Of a stretch of 64,000 nt of DNA, positions 26,024 to 34,365 are shown piece after piece (the stretch's first letter is position 1; each line of letters begins with the position of its first letter). Source of the stretch: Neomegalonema perideroedes DSM 15528 (GTDB lineage: Bacteria; Pseudomonadota; Alphaproteobacteria; Rhodobacterales; Rhodobacteraceae); the NCBI RefSeq assembly GCF_000374145.1, contig NZ_KB893654.1, forward strand, positions 956,995-1,020,994. Direction: 5' to 3'. The notes below the pieces were generated by a model. That model was not told the origin of the DNA, did not search any database, and was given only the letters and a program-made list of their open reading frames with translations. The position numbers and the translations under genes were made by a program.

Positions 26024-26649
26024 TCGCGGCCTCCCGCGAGGGCGTTGACCGCCGCCGCCGTGATCGCCGAGCCGCCCAAGCGGCCCTCGACCACGCACCA
26101 AGGCGCCGGATCAGCCGCCATGAGCGCGGCCTTGGACTCCATGGCCCCGACGAAGCCCACCGGACAGCCGATGATCGCGGCGGGACGGGGAAACTCTGGG
26201 TCCTCCAGCCGATTCAGCAGATGAAACAGCGCCGTCGGGGCGTTGCCGATGGCCACGAGCGCCCCCGCCAGACGAGGCCGCCAAAGCTCCACGGCGGCGG
26301 CGCTGCGGGTGTTTCCAATCTGGGCCGCCAGCTCCGGAACGGCGGGATCTCCGAGCATGCAAAGCACCTCGTTTTCGGCGGGCAGGCGCGCGCGGGTGAT
26401 CCCCTCGGCCACCATGCGGGCGTCGCAGAGGATGGGCGCTCCGGCCCGCAAAGCCGCCTGAGCCGCCGCCGCGAAGCCCGGCGCAAAGCGGATATGGCGC
26501 GCCAGATCCACCATGCCGCAGGCGTGGATCATCCGCACCGCCGCCACCTCCTCCGCGCCGGAGAAGCGGGCCAGATCGGCTTCGGCGCGGATGGTCGCGA
26601 AGCTGGCGCGATAAATGGCGGCGCCGTCGGTTTCATAAAGATGGGGCAA
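26020..26649 (-). CDS. cobH: Precorrin-8X methylmutase CobH
   Basis: A 209-residue enzyme that moves the C-11 methyl to C-12 to form hydrogenobyrinic acid. Features: YETDGAAIYRASFATIRAEADLARF, VRMIHACGMVDLARHI with the catalytic His, LCDARMVAEGITRARLPA, GNTRSAAAVELW, and IGCPVGFVGAMESKAAL. There is no ATG in the right place: TTG at 26649 gives MPHLYETDG, the expected N-terminus, with GAGG four bases before it. It overlaps the cobG end by 17 bases. Confidence 0.92.
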   Translation of the reverse strand: MPHLYETDGAAIYRASFATIRAEADLARFSGAEEVAAVRMIHACGMVDLARHIRFAPGFAAAAQAALRAGAPILCDARMVAEGITRARLPAENEVLCMLGDPAVPELAAQIGNTRSAAAVELWRPRLAGALVAIGNAPTALFHLLNRLEDPEFPRPAAIIGCPVGFVGAMESKAALMAADPAPWCVVEGRLGGSAITAAAVNALAGGRE

Positions 26650-27769
26650 AGGAGCCTCGCAAGATGGCGGGAATCTCGGCTGAGGCCAGACCCGTGAGAT
26701 GGGGCGGCGCTTTGGCGGAGCCGTCGCGGATGAAGTCGAAGCGCCCGTCCGGCCGCGCGAGGAGCGTGGCCTCGGCGGGTCTTGGATGGGCGCAGCCCTT
26801 GGCGCAGCCCGAGACATGCAGCCGCGCGCCTTGCGGGACCAGAGCCGCGAGGCTGCGGGCGAGATCGCGCGTCGCGCCCTCCGCCGAAGCGCAGCCCGGA
26901 GCGCCCACGCAGGCCGAGACGCGCAAGAGCGGGTCCAGCGGATCGAGGATCAGGCCGGGGATGTCCGGCGCCTCCCGCAGGCCCTCGACCACCGCCGAGC
27001 GCCAAGGAGTCAGACGCAAAGGCGCGCGGGCGAGCGACCGCAGAGCCTCCGCCTCCACGCGTCCGAAGGGAAAGGCGAGATGGAATCCAGGCGCCTGCGG
27101 GCCGAGGCCGGGCGGGGCGGCGGTCAGCGGCGTCTGAGCCGCCGCGAGGGGCGGGCGGAGGCCGCTTCCGATCAGACGCGCCATGCGTCCAGCTTCCCCC
27201 CGGTTCTCCGCGAACCAATGGGCCAGAGCCAGAGCCTTGGCGGGAGCCTCTTCGGCGCTCACGGGCTCGCCGAGAGCCATGCCCTCGGCGCGCAGGATCA
27301 GGCCCTCAGGGCTTCTTTCGATGCGGATGTCCGCCGAGGCCCCGCCGAGGATCGCCTGCGGCCCGAGATCCAGCGCGAAGCCGAATTTCGCGGGCAAAGG
27401 CGGGGCTTCGCCGAGGGCCGCCTCCAGAGCCGCCGCCATCTCTAAAGCATGGTCCTCCGCGCGCCAGAGCGGCGCGACGAGGATGTTGCGCCGAGCCTCC
27501 ATATCGGCCTCGGCGTCGAGCAGGCCATGGCGGGCGAGGATCCTGTGAATCTCCGGCAGGACTTCAGGTCTCACGCCCCGGAGATGCGGATGGGCGCGCG
27601 CGCTGAGTTCAATCGCCCCGTCGCCGTAGGTTTCCGCGAGATCGGCCAGAGCCTGCGCCTGATCGGGCGTCAGGCGTCCGCCATGGGGCCGCAGACGCAG
27701 GATCAGCCCGTCGCCGCTCTCCATGGGCCGCCGCGCGCCCGGACACCAGCCTTTCACCTCTCCGGCCAT
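26633..27769 (-). CDS. cobG: Precorrin-3B synthase CobG
   Basis: A 378-residue oxygen-dependent monooxygenase related to nitrite/sulfite reductases. Features: the N-terminal ferredoxin-like repeat (GLILRLRPHGGRLTPDQAQALADLA), a second half-domain, and four cysteines in RVSACVGAPGCASAEG and HVSGCAKGCAHP that ligate the [4Fe-4S] centre. It makes the hydroxylated gamma-lactone before ring contraction, the defining step of the aerobic pathway. It begins one base before the cobN stop. Confidence 0.92.
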   Translation of the reverse strand: MAGEVKGWCPGARRPMESGDGLILRLRPHGGRLTPDQAQALADLAETYGDGAIELSARAHPHLRGVRPEVLPEIHRILARHGLLDAEADMEARRNILVAPLWRAEDHALEMAAALEAALGEAPPLPAKFGFALDLGPQAILGGASADIRIERSPEGLILRAEGMALGEPVSAEEAPAKALALAHWFAENRGEAGRMARLIGSGLRPPLAAAQTPLTAAPPGLGPQAPGFHLAFPFGRVEAEALRSLARAPLRLTPWRSAVVEGLREAPDIPGLILDPLDPLLRVSACVGAPGCASAEGATRDLARSLAALVPQGARLHVSGCAKGCAHPRPAEATLLARPDGRFDFIRDGSAKAPPHLTGLASAEIPAILRGSFAPSL

Positions 27770-27770
27770 T

Positions 27771-30700
27771 TCAGCGCGCCCCCGCCGCCAGAGAATTGGA
27801 GCGGCTGATCCAGATTCCCGCCGCCCTCAGAGCCTCGAAACGGGCCTCCATGGCCGCCAGAGCCGCCGGATTTACGCGGGCGAGGAAATCCCGGACCTCC
27901 GGATCGGAGAGCGTGGCCTCGTGATAAAGGTCGAAGAGATGTGCGGGGACTTTCCGCGTCAGATGGGCGAAGGCCGCCAGATGATCCAGCGTGGCGGCGA
28001 TCTCGGCGGCGCCCCGGAAGCCATGGCGCAACATGCCGCCGATCCAGAGCGGATTGACCGCCCTTGCGCGCGCCACGCGGGCGATCTCCTCGGGCAGGCT
28101 GCGGGCGCGGGGCTGGTCGGGGCGCGTCGCATCCAGACGCCAGAGCGCGGGCTCCGGCGCGCCCAGCCGCGCCATGGCGGCGGCGAATCCGCCTTCATGG
28201 GCGGCGTAATCCATCGCCAGCAGAAGATCCGTTTCGGGCAGATCCTGCGTATGGACGAAGGAATCCGCGCCGCGCAGCCGCATCTCCAGAGCCTCGCGGG
28301 CGGGTTCTCCCGCTGCCGAATGGCTGGAGGCCGCGAGCCAGGCCTCGCCCGCCCGGTCGCGGCCTTCGGGCGAATAATCCTCGGCGTCCAGCGCGAGGCC
28401 GTAGCTCCCCGGCGCGGGGGCGAAGACGCGCGGCCCCGGCGGGGCGGCGACATAGGGATTGAGGTCCGGCGCCTCCTCCCGGGCGGCCAGAGCCTCGGCG
28501 GCGGCCTCGAAAAGCCCCGCCAGATCTGGAAAGACGTCGCGGAACAGCCCCGAGACTCTCAGGCTCACCTCGATGCGCGGACGATCCAGCAGCGGCAGCG
28601 GGATGATCTCGAAGCCCGAAACCCGCTCCGAGCCCTCGTCCCAGAGCGGCGCGGCGCCCGCCAGATGCAGAGCCATGGCGAAATCTTCTCCGGCGGTGCG
28701 CATGGTCGCGGAACCCCAGAGATCCACCACCAGCCCGCGCGGCCAATCGCCATGGTCTTGCAGATGGCGCCGGAGCAGCTCCTCCGCCAGCTTGACGCCT
28801 TGAGCATGAGCCGCCCGCGAGGGCGTGGCGCGGGGATCGGCGGCGTAGAGATTGCGGCCCGTGGGCAGAACCTCCGAGCGCCCCCGGTAAGGCGAGCCGG
28901 AGGCTCCGGGCGCGATCCGCGCGCCGCTCAGAGCCTGAGCCAGAACCGCCCTTTCGGCGGCGATGGAGGCCGCGTCTCCGGAGAAGCCGCCTTTCCCGTC
29001 GGGCGAGCCGCGCCCCCAGACATGCAGCCCCTCGCCGAATTGGCTTTCCTTCACGTCGCAGACGAAACGGTCGATGCGGGTCAGAGCCTCGGCGGGACTC
29101 GCCCCGGAGGTCAGGCCGAGATCCTCCTCGACGCCTGCGTCTTGAGCCTCGGCGCGGATGGAGGAGATGAGCCGCCCGCGCCGCGCCGGATCGAGGCCGT
29201 CGGCGGTGGAGTATTCGTCGAGCAGCCGCTCCAGCCGCGCGAGGGCGGGGGGCAGGCCGCCTTCCGCCAGAGGCGGCGGCAGATGCCCGAGCGTGACGGC
29301 CCCGAGCCGTCGGCGGGCCTGGGCGGCCTCGCCGGGATCATTGACGATGAAGGGATAAAGCACGGGCAGAGGCCCGATCAGAGCCTCCGGCCAGCATTCC
29401 GCCGACAAGGCCGCCGATTTCCCCGGCAGCCATTCAAGCGTCCCATGGGCGCCGAGATGGATCAGAGCGTCGATCCGCTCGGCCTCCCGGAGCCAGAGAT
29501 GGAAGGCGACGTAGCCATGGCGCGGCACCCGGGCGAGGTCGTGATATTCCTCCTCGCGCAGATGAGGCGTTCCGCGTTCGGGCTGCAAGGCGAGGATCAC
29601 GCCGCCCCGGCGCAGAGCCCTGAACCGAAAGGCGCCCGCCTGCGCGGAGGAATCTTCCTCCGGTCGGCCCCAAGCCTCGGCGAGATCGGCGCGGAGCTTC
29701 TCCGGCAGAGTCTTCAACGCCTGACGGTAATCCGCCAGAGGCCATGCGAGGCTTTCGTTCTGCAACGGCCCCGCCAGAGGCTCGGAGGAGGCGCCGAGAT
29801 CCTCAAGGATCGCCTCGGCGGAGGCGAGGGCGTCGAGGCCCACGGCGTGGGCCATCTGATGCGCCTTGCCGGGATAGGTCGAGAGGATCAACGCCAGCTT
29901 GCGGGTTTCGGGCGGCGTCTCCGCCATGCGGATCCAGCCCGCCACGCGCGCGACGACGGCGGCGATCCGCTCCGGATCGGCCTGATGGCGGCTGCGGGCG
30001 AAATGCAGCTCGGGGTCGCGCGGCTCCTGAGCCTTGAAGGAGATCACGCCCGCATTGATGCGCCCGTCCACCTCAGGCAAGACGACATGCATCGCCAGAT
30101 CCGCCGGAGAGAGCCCTCGCGCCGCTTCCGCCCAAGCCTTGCGCGAGGAGGTGGCCAAAGCGGCCTGAAACACGGGAGTCCCGGCGGCGTCCAGCGGCGA
30201 TCCGTAGGTCTTTTGTTTGGTCGCGTTTTCACGACGCGAAGCCGAAGAGGCTTCGCTGGAAAACGCTCCGGTCCGAGCGGAGAAGGCCGTGGCGTTGACC
30301 ACCGCGGCGGGGCGCAGCTCCTCCAAAGCCTCGCGCAGCCAATGAGCCGCCCTCGGCTCCTTGAGCGAGGGGACGAAGCCGCCCAAAACTTGGAATCCCT
30401 GCGCTTCGAAGCCTTCGGCCAGCCGTTCCAGAGGCTCCACGTCGGCGGCGGCGAGCCAGCTCCGATAGAAGCTCAGGAAGATCAGGGGACGCCCGTCCCG
30501 CGCCGGAGCCTCCCGCAGCCAGCCCGCGCCCGGCAGCCAGAAGCCGAAATCCGGGAGGGTCTTTTCTCCCGCCACCGGCCCCGCATAGAGCCCCGCCGCC
30601 AGAGCCAGTTGCGCCAAAGCCGCCTGAGCCGCGATCTCGCCGCCCGCTTCGCAAAGCGCCGTCAGCCGCCGTAGAGTCGAGACGGGCAGGGTGGAGGCCG

Positions 30701-31085
30701 CGTCCAGCCTCGGATCCTCGCGGCCGTCGGCGGACAGAACCGCCAGCGCGATTCCCTGAGTCCGCGCCAGAATCCCGACCTGCTCCAGCCCATAGGCCCA
30801 ATAGGGCGCGCCGCCGATCAGCCGGATCAGCACGCCCTTCGCCCTGCAGAGGGTGTTTTGCAGATAAGCGTCCACCGAAAGCGGATGACGCAAAGCCGCC
30901 AGATCCGCCAGCCTCAAGGAGGGGAGCGCCGCGCCGCTCGCTTTGGCCCTGCGCCAGCCCGCCGCGAAAGCCCCGAGGTCGCTGTCCGAGAAGGACAGCG
31001 CCACGAGATCGGCCGGAGGCTGACCGAGATCCTGCGGGACCTCGGATTCCTCCAGACCATGGCTTTCGCGAAAGAGCACATGCAT
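27771..31085 (-). CDS. cobN: Cobaltochelatase subunit CobN
   Basis: A 1104-residue large subunit of the aerobic ATP-dependent cobalt chelatase, related to magnesium chelatase BchH/ChlH. Family stretches include MHVLFRESHGLEE at the start, VVNATAFSA, LAMHVVLPEVDGRI, YFHDLARVPRHGY-like text reading EYHDLARVPRHGYVAFHLWL, HLGAHGTLEWLPGKSAALS, and NPLWIGGMLRHGFRGAAEIAATLDHL near the end. It is somewhat short for CobN. At about residues 272-293 (30207-30267) the reading frame contains an insertion that matches a dispersed repeat present at 60637-60719. The partners cobS and cobT are not in the window. cobG follows directly. Confidence 0.93.
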   Translation of the reverse strand: MHVLFRESHGLEESEVPQDLGQPPADLVALSFSDSDLGAFAAGWRRAKASGAALPSLRLADLAALRHPLSVDAYLQNTLCRAKGVLIRLIGGAPYWAYGLEQVGILARTQGIALAVLSADGREDPRLDAASTLPVSTLRRLTALCEAGGEIAAQAALAQLALAAGLYAGPVAGEKTLPDFGFWLPGAGWLREAPARDGRPLIFLSFYRSWLAAADVEPLERLAEGFEAQGFQVLGGFVPSLKEPRAAHWLREALEELRPAAVVNATAFSARTGAFSSEASSASRRENATKQKTYGSPLDAAGTPVFQAALATSSRKAWAEAARGLSPADLAMHVVLPEVDGRINAGVISFKAQEPRDPELHFARSRHQADPERIAAVVARVAGWIRMAETPPETRKLALILSTYPGKAHQMAHAVGLDALASAEAILEDLGASSEPLAGPLQNESLAWPLADYRQALKTLPEKLRADLAEAWGRPEEDSSAQAGAFRFRALRRGGVILALQPERGTPHLREEEYHDLARVPRHGYVAFHLWLREAERIDALIHLGAHGTLEWLPGKSAALSAECWPEALIGPLPVLYPFIVNDPGEAAQARRRLGAVTLGHLPPPLAEGGLPPALARLERLLDEYSTADGLDPARRGRLISSIRAEAQDAGVEEDLGLTSGASPAEALTRIDRFVCDVKESQFGEGLHVWGRGSPDGKGGFSGDAASIAAERAVLAQALSGARIAPGASGSPYRGRSEVLPTGRNLYAADPRATPSRAAHAQGVKLAEELLRRHLQDHGDWPRGLVVDLWGSATMRTAGEDFAMALHLAGAAPLWDEGSERVSGFEIIPLPLLDRPRIEVSLRVSGLFRDVFPDLAGLFEAAAEALAAREEAPDLNPYVAAPPGPRVFAPAPGSYGLALDAEDYSPEGRDRAGEAWLAASSHSAAGEPAREALEMRLRGADSFVHTQDLPETDLLLAMDYAAHEGGFAAAMARLGAPEPALWRLDATRPDQPRARSLPEEIARVARARAVNPLWIGGMLRHGFRGAAEIAATLDHLAAFAHLTRKVPAHLFDLYHEATLSDPEVRDFLARVNPAALAAMEARFEALRAAGIWISRSNSLAAGAR
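30207..30268 (-). repeat. Dispersed palindromic repeat inserted in frame in cobN
   Basis: Positions 30211-30268 align without gaps to 60662-60719; by hand I count 43 of 58 identical bases. Within it GCGAAGCC (30236-30243) pairs with GGCTTCGC (30249-30256), a perfect 8-bp hairpin. Translated in cobN it gives about 20 residues (GAFSSEASSASRRENATKQK) between VVNATAFSA and SPLDAAGTPVFQ, parts that are contiguous or nearly so in CobN proteins I remember. The frame is kept open. Confidence 0.6.
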
Positions 31086-31098
31086 GGGCCGCCGCTCC

Positions 31099-32121
31099 TC
31101 AGGCCAGCGCCGCGCGGAGGGCGTCCACGTCGAGATCGGCCTTTTCGGCGATGACCACGAGGCGTCCTTGGCGCGGCGAGGCGCCCCAAGGGCGGTCGAA
31201 CTGATGGCGCACCCGAGGCCCCACCGCCTGAATCAGCAGACGCAAAGGCTTGCCCTCGACCGCGACATGGCCTTTCACGCGCAAAATCTTCTGAGTCCGG
31301 GCGAGGGCCTCGACCTTGGCGGCCAGAGCCTGAGGGTCTTTCTGCTCGGGGATCTCGATGATCGCCGTGTCGAAATCCTCATGGTCGTGCTCGTCTTCGC
31401 CGTCGTGATGCGAGGGACGGGCGGCGAGATCCGCCTCCGCCGCCGCGCCGATCCCGAGGACCACGCGCGGATCGATCTCGCCTTCGTGGATGGGCAGAAT
31501 GGACAAAGGACGCGGCGCTTCGGCCAGAATGATCTGACGAGCCGCCGCGACGCCTTCCTCTCCGGCGAGATCGGCCTTCGAGAGCAACACCAGATCCGCG
31601 CAGGCGATCTGATCCTCGAAGACCTCGGAGAGCGGGGTCTCATGATCGGCGCCCGCTTCGCCCGCCTCGCCGGGGTTTTCTTCGTCGGGGGCGAAACGCC
31701 CCGCCGCCACGGCCTCGGCGTCGGCGACGGCCACCACGCCGTCGATGGTGATCCGCGAGCGCAGGCCCGGCCAATCAAAGGCCTTGAGCAGCGGCTTGGG
31801 CAGCGCCAGACCAGAGGTCTCGATGAGGATATGGTCCGGGCGCGGCTCCAGAGCCATGAGCTTTTCGATGGTCGGAATGAATTCGTCGGCCACGGTGCAG
31901 CAGATGCAGCCGTTGGTCAGCTCGACGATGTTGGACTCGGGACAATCGGCGTCGGCGCAAGCGCGGATCAGATCGCCGTCGACGCCCACGTCGCCGAATT
32001 CGTTGACCAGCACCGCCAGACGCCGCCCCTGAGGATTGCGCATCAAATGGCGGATGAGGGTGGTCTTTCCGGCGCCCAGAAAGCCGGTGACGATGGTGAC
32101 GGGAACTTTTTCAAGCGACAT
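31099..32121 (-). CDS. cobW: CobW GTPase, cobalt chaperone candidate
   Basis: A 340-residue COG0523 GTPase. The P-loop is TGFLGAGKTT (residues 12-21), the metal motif C72-I-C74-C75 lies in LTNGCICCTV, and LLSKADLA supplies the NKxD-like guanine motif. A histidine-rich stretch HHDGEDEHDHED (about 236-247) is a second metal site. COG0523 proteins deliver metals to client enzymes; next to cobN the likely client is cobaltochelatase (inference). It is the second gene behind riboswitch 2. Confidence 0.92.
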   Translation of the reverse strand: MSLEKVPVTIVTGFLGAGKTTLIRHLMRNPQGRRLAVLVNEFGDVGVDGDLIRACADADCPESNIVELTNGCICCTVADEFIPTIEKLMALEPRPDHILIETSGLALPKPLLKAFDWPGLRSRITIDGVVAVADAEAVAAGRFAPDEENPGEAGEAGADHETPLSEVFEDQIACADLVLLSKADLAGEEGVAAARQIILAEAPRPLSILPIHEGEIDPRVVLGIGAAAEADLAARPSHHDGEDEHDHEDFDTAIIEIPEQKDPQALAAKVEALARTQKILRVKGHVAVEGKPLRLLIQAVGPRVRHQFDRPWGASPRQGRLVVIAEKADLDVDALRAALA

Positions 32122-32124
32122 GGT

Positions 32125-32478
32125 TCAGACCTCCAGAGGCGGGACGCGGGCGACGGTGTTCTTGCGGATGACTTCAGGGCGTTCGCGCCATGGGACGAGC
32201 CCGTCCGGAGCCGAGGCGTAGGCGCTCAGCATGGCCAGAACGGCTTCCCGGTCGCGATGGGGATCGAGTCCGCCCTGCACGTAGGTCCAGCGCTTGGGCC
32301 CCGTGAAGGCCACGGCGCAGCCTCGCGAACAGGCCGACAAACATTCCTGACGGCGCACGGGCGCGCCCGCGGCCTCCAGAGCCTCGGCCAGAATCAGACC
32401 GTCGCGCTTGGGCGCGGCCGGGTCCGAATCCGGGAGACGGCAGGTGGAGCAGACCACCAGCGTCGCGTTAAGATGCAT
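32125..32478 (-). CDS. DUF1636 metal-binding protein (copy 2)
   Basis: A 117-residue relative of the protein at 19157-19501. Cysteines C10 and C13 (LVVCSTC), C46, C50 and C54 (ECLSACSRGC) give the thioredoxin-like [2Fe-2S] layout; GCAVAFTGPKRWTYVQGGLDP matches the family core. It is the first gene after riboswitch 2 and starts the cobW-N-G-H-I-J operon. I chose the ATG at 32478, which matches the family start; one at 32523 would add 15 unmatched residues. Having two copies in one B12-regulated cluster suggests non-redundant roles. Confidence 0.8.
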   Translation of the reverse strand: MHLNATLVVCSTCRLPDSDPAAPKRDGLILAEALEAAGAPVRRQECLSACSRGCAVAFTGPKRWTYVQGGLDPHRDREAVLAMLSAYASAPDGLVPWRERPEVIRKNTVARVPPLEV

Positions 32479-32639
32479 CGGCCCCGACTCCCCGCGAAGG
32501 CGCGCCCCGAAGGGCTTGAACATGGGCGCGGGGAGAGGATCGGAAAAAGGCTCGCCGGATCGGGCGCGGCCTCGCTCCCGACAGCGGCGCTCCCCGGCCG
32601 CGACGACGGAAGCCCCCTGCGGACAGGAGGCGGAGGCTG

Positions 32640-32824
32640 GCAGGTCTCCCGGCTTGCGGATTCAGGAGCCTTGCGGCTCCGACGGGCGCCCGGCCTTCCC
32701 GAGCCCTCGCGGGCCAGTGGCGTGATGGGCGACCTTTCCGGTCACGGTCGCGGGGGCGGCTGCGCTTGAGGCCGGAAGGCCCTGACGCTATTCCCTCTTC
32801 GCCCGCCTTGCGGCGGGAACCAGC
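32640..32824 (-). promoter_or_regulatory. Cobalamin riboswitch 2, upstream of DUF1636-cobW-cobN operon
   Basis: On the minus strand the elements read GGTTCCCGCCGCAAGGCGGG then GAAGAGGGAATAGCG (P1-P2 region), GCCGCCCCCGCGACCGTGACC, the B12 box ACGCCACTGGCCC, GGGAAGGCCGGGCG and GGGAGACCTGCC. This is a full AdoCbl aptamer. About 160 bases of leader separate it from the DUF1636 start and probably hold the expression platform. Its 5' end lies only about 50 bases from the cobO start on the other strand. No gene is seen in 32479-32873 apart from this element. Confidence 0.92.
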
Positions 32825-32873
32825 GATGGCGCGAGCCAAGCCACGCCCTATCCCTCTTGTCAAGGAGGCTTTC

Positions 32874-33500
32874 ATGTCCCCCGAGGCCCCGATTTCCGAA
32901 GAAGCCGCCGCCCACGCCGCCAAAAAAGCGAAGATCAAGGCCGCCCGCGACCGCATGATGCAGGAGAAGACCGGCGAAAAGGGCCTGATCATCGTGCTGA
33001 CCGGGCCAGGGAAGGGGAAGTCCTCTTCGGCCTTCGGGATGATCTTCCGCTGTCTGGCGCATGGGATGCGCTGCGGCGTGGTGCAGTTCGTGAAGGGGTC
33101 GCGGACCACCGGAGAGCGCGATCTGATCCTCGCGCGCTTCAGCGATCTTTGCGCCTTCCACACCATGGGCGAGGGCTTCACCTGGGAGACTCAAGACCTC
33201 GCGCGCGACAAGGCGGCGGCCCGGGCGGGCTGGGAGAAGGCCAAGGCGCTGATCCGCGATCCAGAGAACCGCATGGTGCTGCTGGACGAGATCAACATCG
33301 CCCTGCGCTATGACTACCTCGACCTCGCGGAGGTTCTGGACTTCCTGCGCGACGAAAAGCCGCCCATGACCCATGTCGTGCTGACGGGCCGCAACGCCAA
33401 GCCGGAGCTGATCGCGGCGGCGGATCTCGTGACCGAGATGACCGTGGTGAAGCATCCTTTCCGCGCGGGGATCAAGGCTCAGCCGGGCGTGGAGTTTTGA
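32874..33500 (+). CDS. cobO: Cob(I)yrinic acid a,c-diamide adenosyltransferase CobO
   Basis: A 208-residue CobA/CobO-type corrinoid adenosyltransferase. The unusual P-loop is TGPGKGKSSSAFG (G44 to S50), followed by GVVQFVKGSRTTGERDL, HTMGEGFTWETQDLARD, VLLDEINIALRYDYLDLAEVL and VVLTGRNAKPELIAAADLVTEM. The start at 32874 follows AAGGAGG with five-base spacing; the reading from 32766 overlaps the riboswitch. Plus-strand single gene, with a hairpin after its stop. Confidence 0.95.
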   Translation: MSPEAPISEEAAAHAAKKAKIKAARDRMMQEKTGEKGLIIVLTGPGKGKSSSAFGMIFRCLAHGMRCGVVQFVKGSRTTGERDLILARFSDLCAFHTMGEGFTWETQDLARDKAAARAGWEKAKALIRDPENRMVLLDEINIALRYDYLDLAEVLDFLRDEKPPMTHVVLTGRNAKPELIAAADLVTEMTVVKHPFRAGIKAQPGVEF

Positions 33501-33540
33501 CGCTCGTTTCATTTCCCGCGCTTGCCTGAGACGAGGAGCG

Positions 33541-33567
33541 CGGGCCTCGCCGCCGGGAGAAGGCCCG
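33541..33567 (+). terminator. Terminator-like hairpin after cobO
   Basis: CGGGCCT (33541-33547) pairs with AGGCCCG (33561-33567) around a 13-base loop, followed by a short T-containing stretch (AGCTCTTTA). It lies 40 bases after the cobO stop and 100 bases before the vWA gene, so it may separate cobO from the seven-gene unit. The DNA from about 33568 to 33600 is AT-richer (TTGAAA at 33590-33595) and may hold the promoter of that unit. Confidence 0.45.
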
Positions 33568-33666
33568 AGCTCTTTACAAGAAACGCTTTTTGAAAATCAA
33601 GACTATCGCAATGGTTGCATGTGTATGCGGATCCTGTCCGAAACATTTGGCGCGTTAAGGTGGGCG

Positions 33667-34365
33667 ATGTCCAAAAGCGATCTCAAAACCTTCATCATTT
33701 CATCGCCTCGCCCTCTGCCGGTGATCGTGCTCGCCGATGAAAGCGGCAGCATGTCCGAGCATCGCAAAATCGAGACTCTGAACTCGGCTTTGCGCGACAT
33801 GTTCGGCGGCTTCGCCCAAGACGTCAATCTGAGAGCCGAGCTTCAGATCGCGGTGATCGGGTTCGGCGGAGACGGAGCGCGCCTGCATCAGGGATTGATT
33901 CCCGCGAAGAGCTTCGCCGAGGCGGGCTTCCCGGATCTGCGGGCTTCCGGGCCGACCCCGATGGGCGGCGCCTTCGAGCTGCTGCTGCGCATGCTGGAGG
34001 ATCCGGGGACGATCCCCTCGCGCGCCTATCGGCCCGTCGTGGCGCTCGTCTCCGACGGATTTCCGACCGACGAATGGGAGGCCCCCCTCAAAGCGCTGGA
34101 GGCCTCCGAGCGGGCGCAAAAAGCGACGCGCATCGCGATGGCCATCGGCTCCGACGCCGACGAGGCCATGCTCAAGCGTTTCATCAACGATCCTGAGACG
34201 CCTCTGTTTCAGGCGCGCAACGCGCGGGACGTCCATCGCTTCTTCCGCGCCGTGACTTTGAGCGTCTCCACGCGCACGGCGAGCCGGAATCCTGACGAAG
34301 CCTCGCGCTTCTCTCCGCCTTCAGGAGACGGGGACGGGCGCGATCTGGATCTCGACTTCACATGA
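33667..34365 (+). CDS. TerY-like vWA protein (first gene of seven-gene unit)
   Basis: A 232-residue cytoplasmic von Willebrand A protein with a complete MIDAS site: D24-E-S26-G-S28, T97 in GPTPMGG, and D130 in LVSDGFPTD. The layout, with a very short lead-in (LPVIVLADESGSM) and IETLNSALRDM after the metal motif, is that of TerY from tellurite-resistance-related systems. TerY-like proteins, PP2C phosphatases and zinc-ribbon kinases form the TerY-P triad, present here in that order. ATG at 33667 follows AAGGTGG; the reading from 33619 adds 16 residues without support. The stop overlaps the phosphatase start (ATGA). Confidence 0.85.
   Translation: MSKSDLKTFIISSPRPLPVIVLADESGSMSEHRKIETLNSALRDMFGGFAQDVNLRAELQIAVIGFGGDGARLHQGLIPAKSFAEAGFPDLRASGPTPMGGAFELLLRMLEDPGTIPSRAYRPVVALVSDGFPTDEWEAPLKALEASERAQKATRIAMAIGSDADEAMLKRFINDPETPLFQARNARDVHRFFRAVTLSVSTRTASRNPDEASRFSPPSGDGDGRDLDLDFT

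Noticed and set aside
27723-30674. Open reading frame of 983 codons on the plus strand
   Set aside because: Antisense shadow of cobN, explained by high GC; no domain, no ribosome site.
33590-33620. Sigma70-like promoter (TTGAAA) before the seven-gene unit
   Set aside because: No convincing -10 box at 16-18 bases; mentioned only as an AT-rich likely promoter area.
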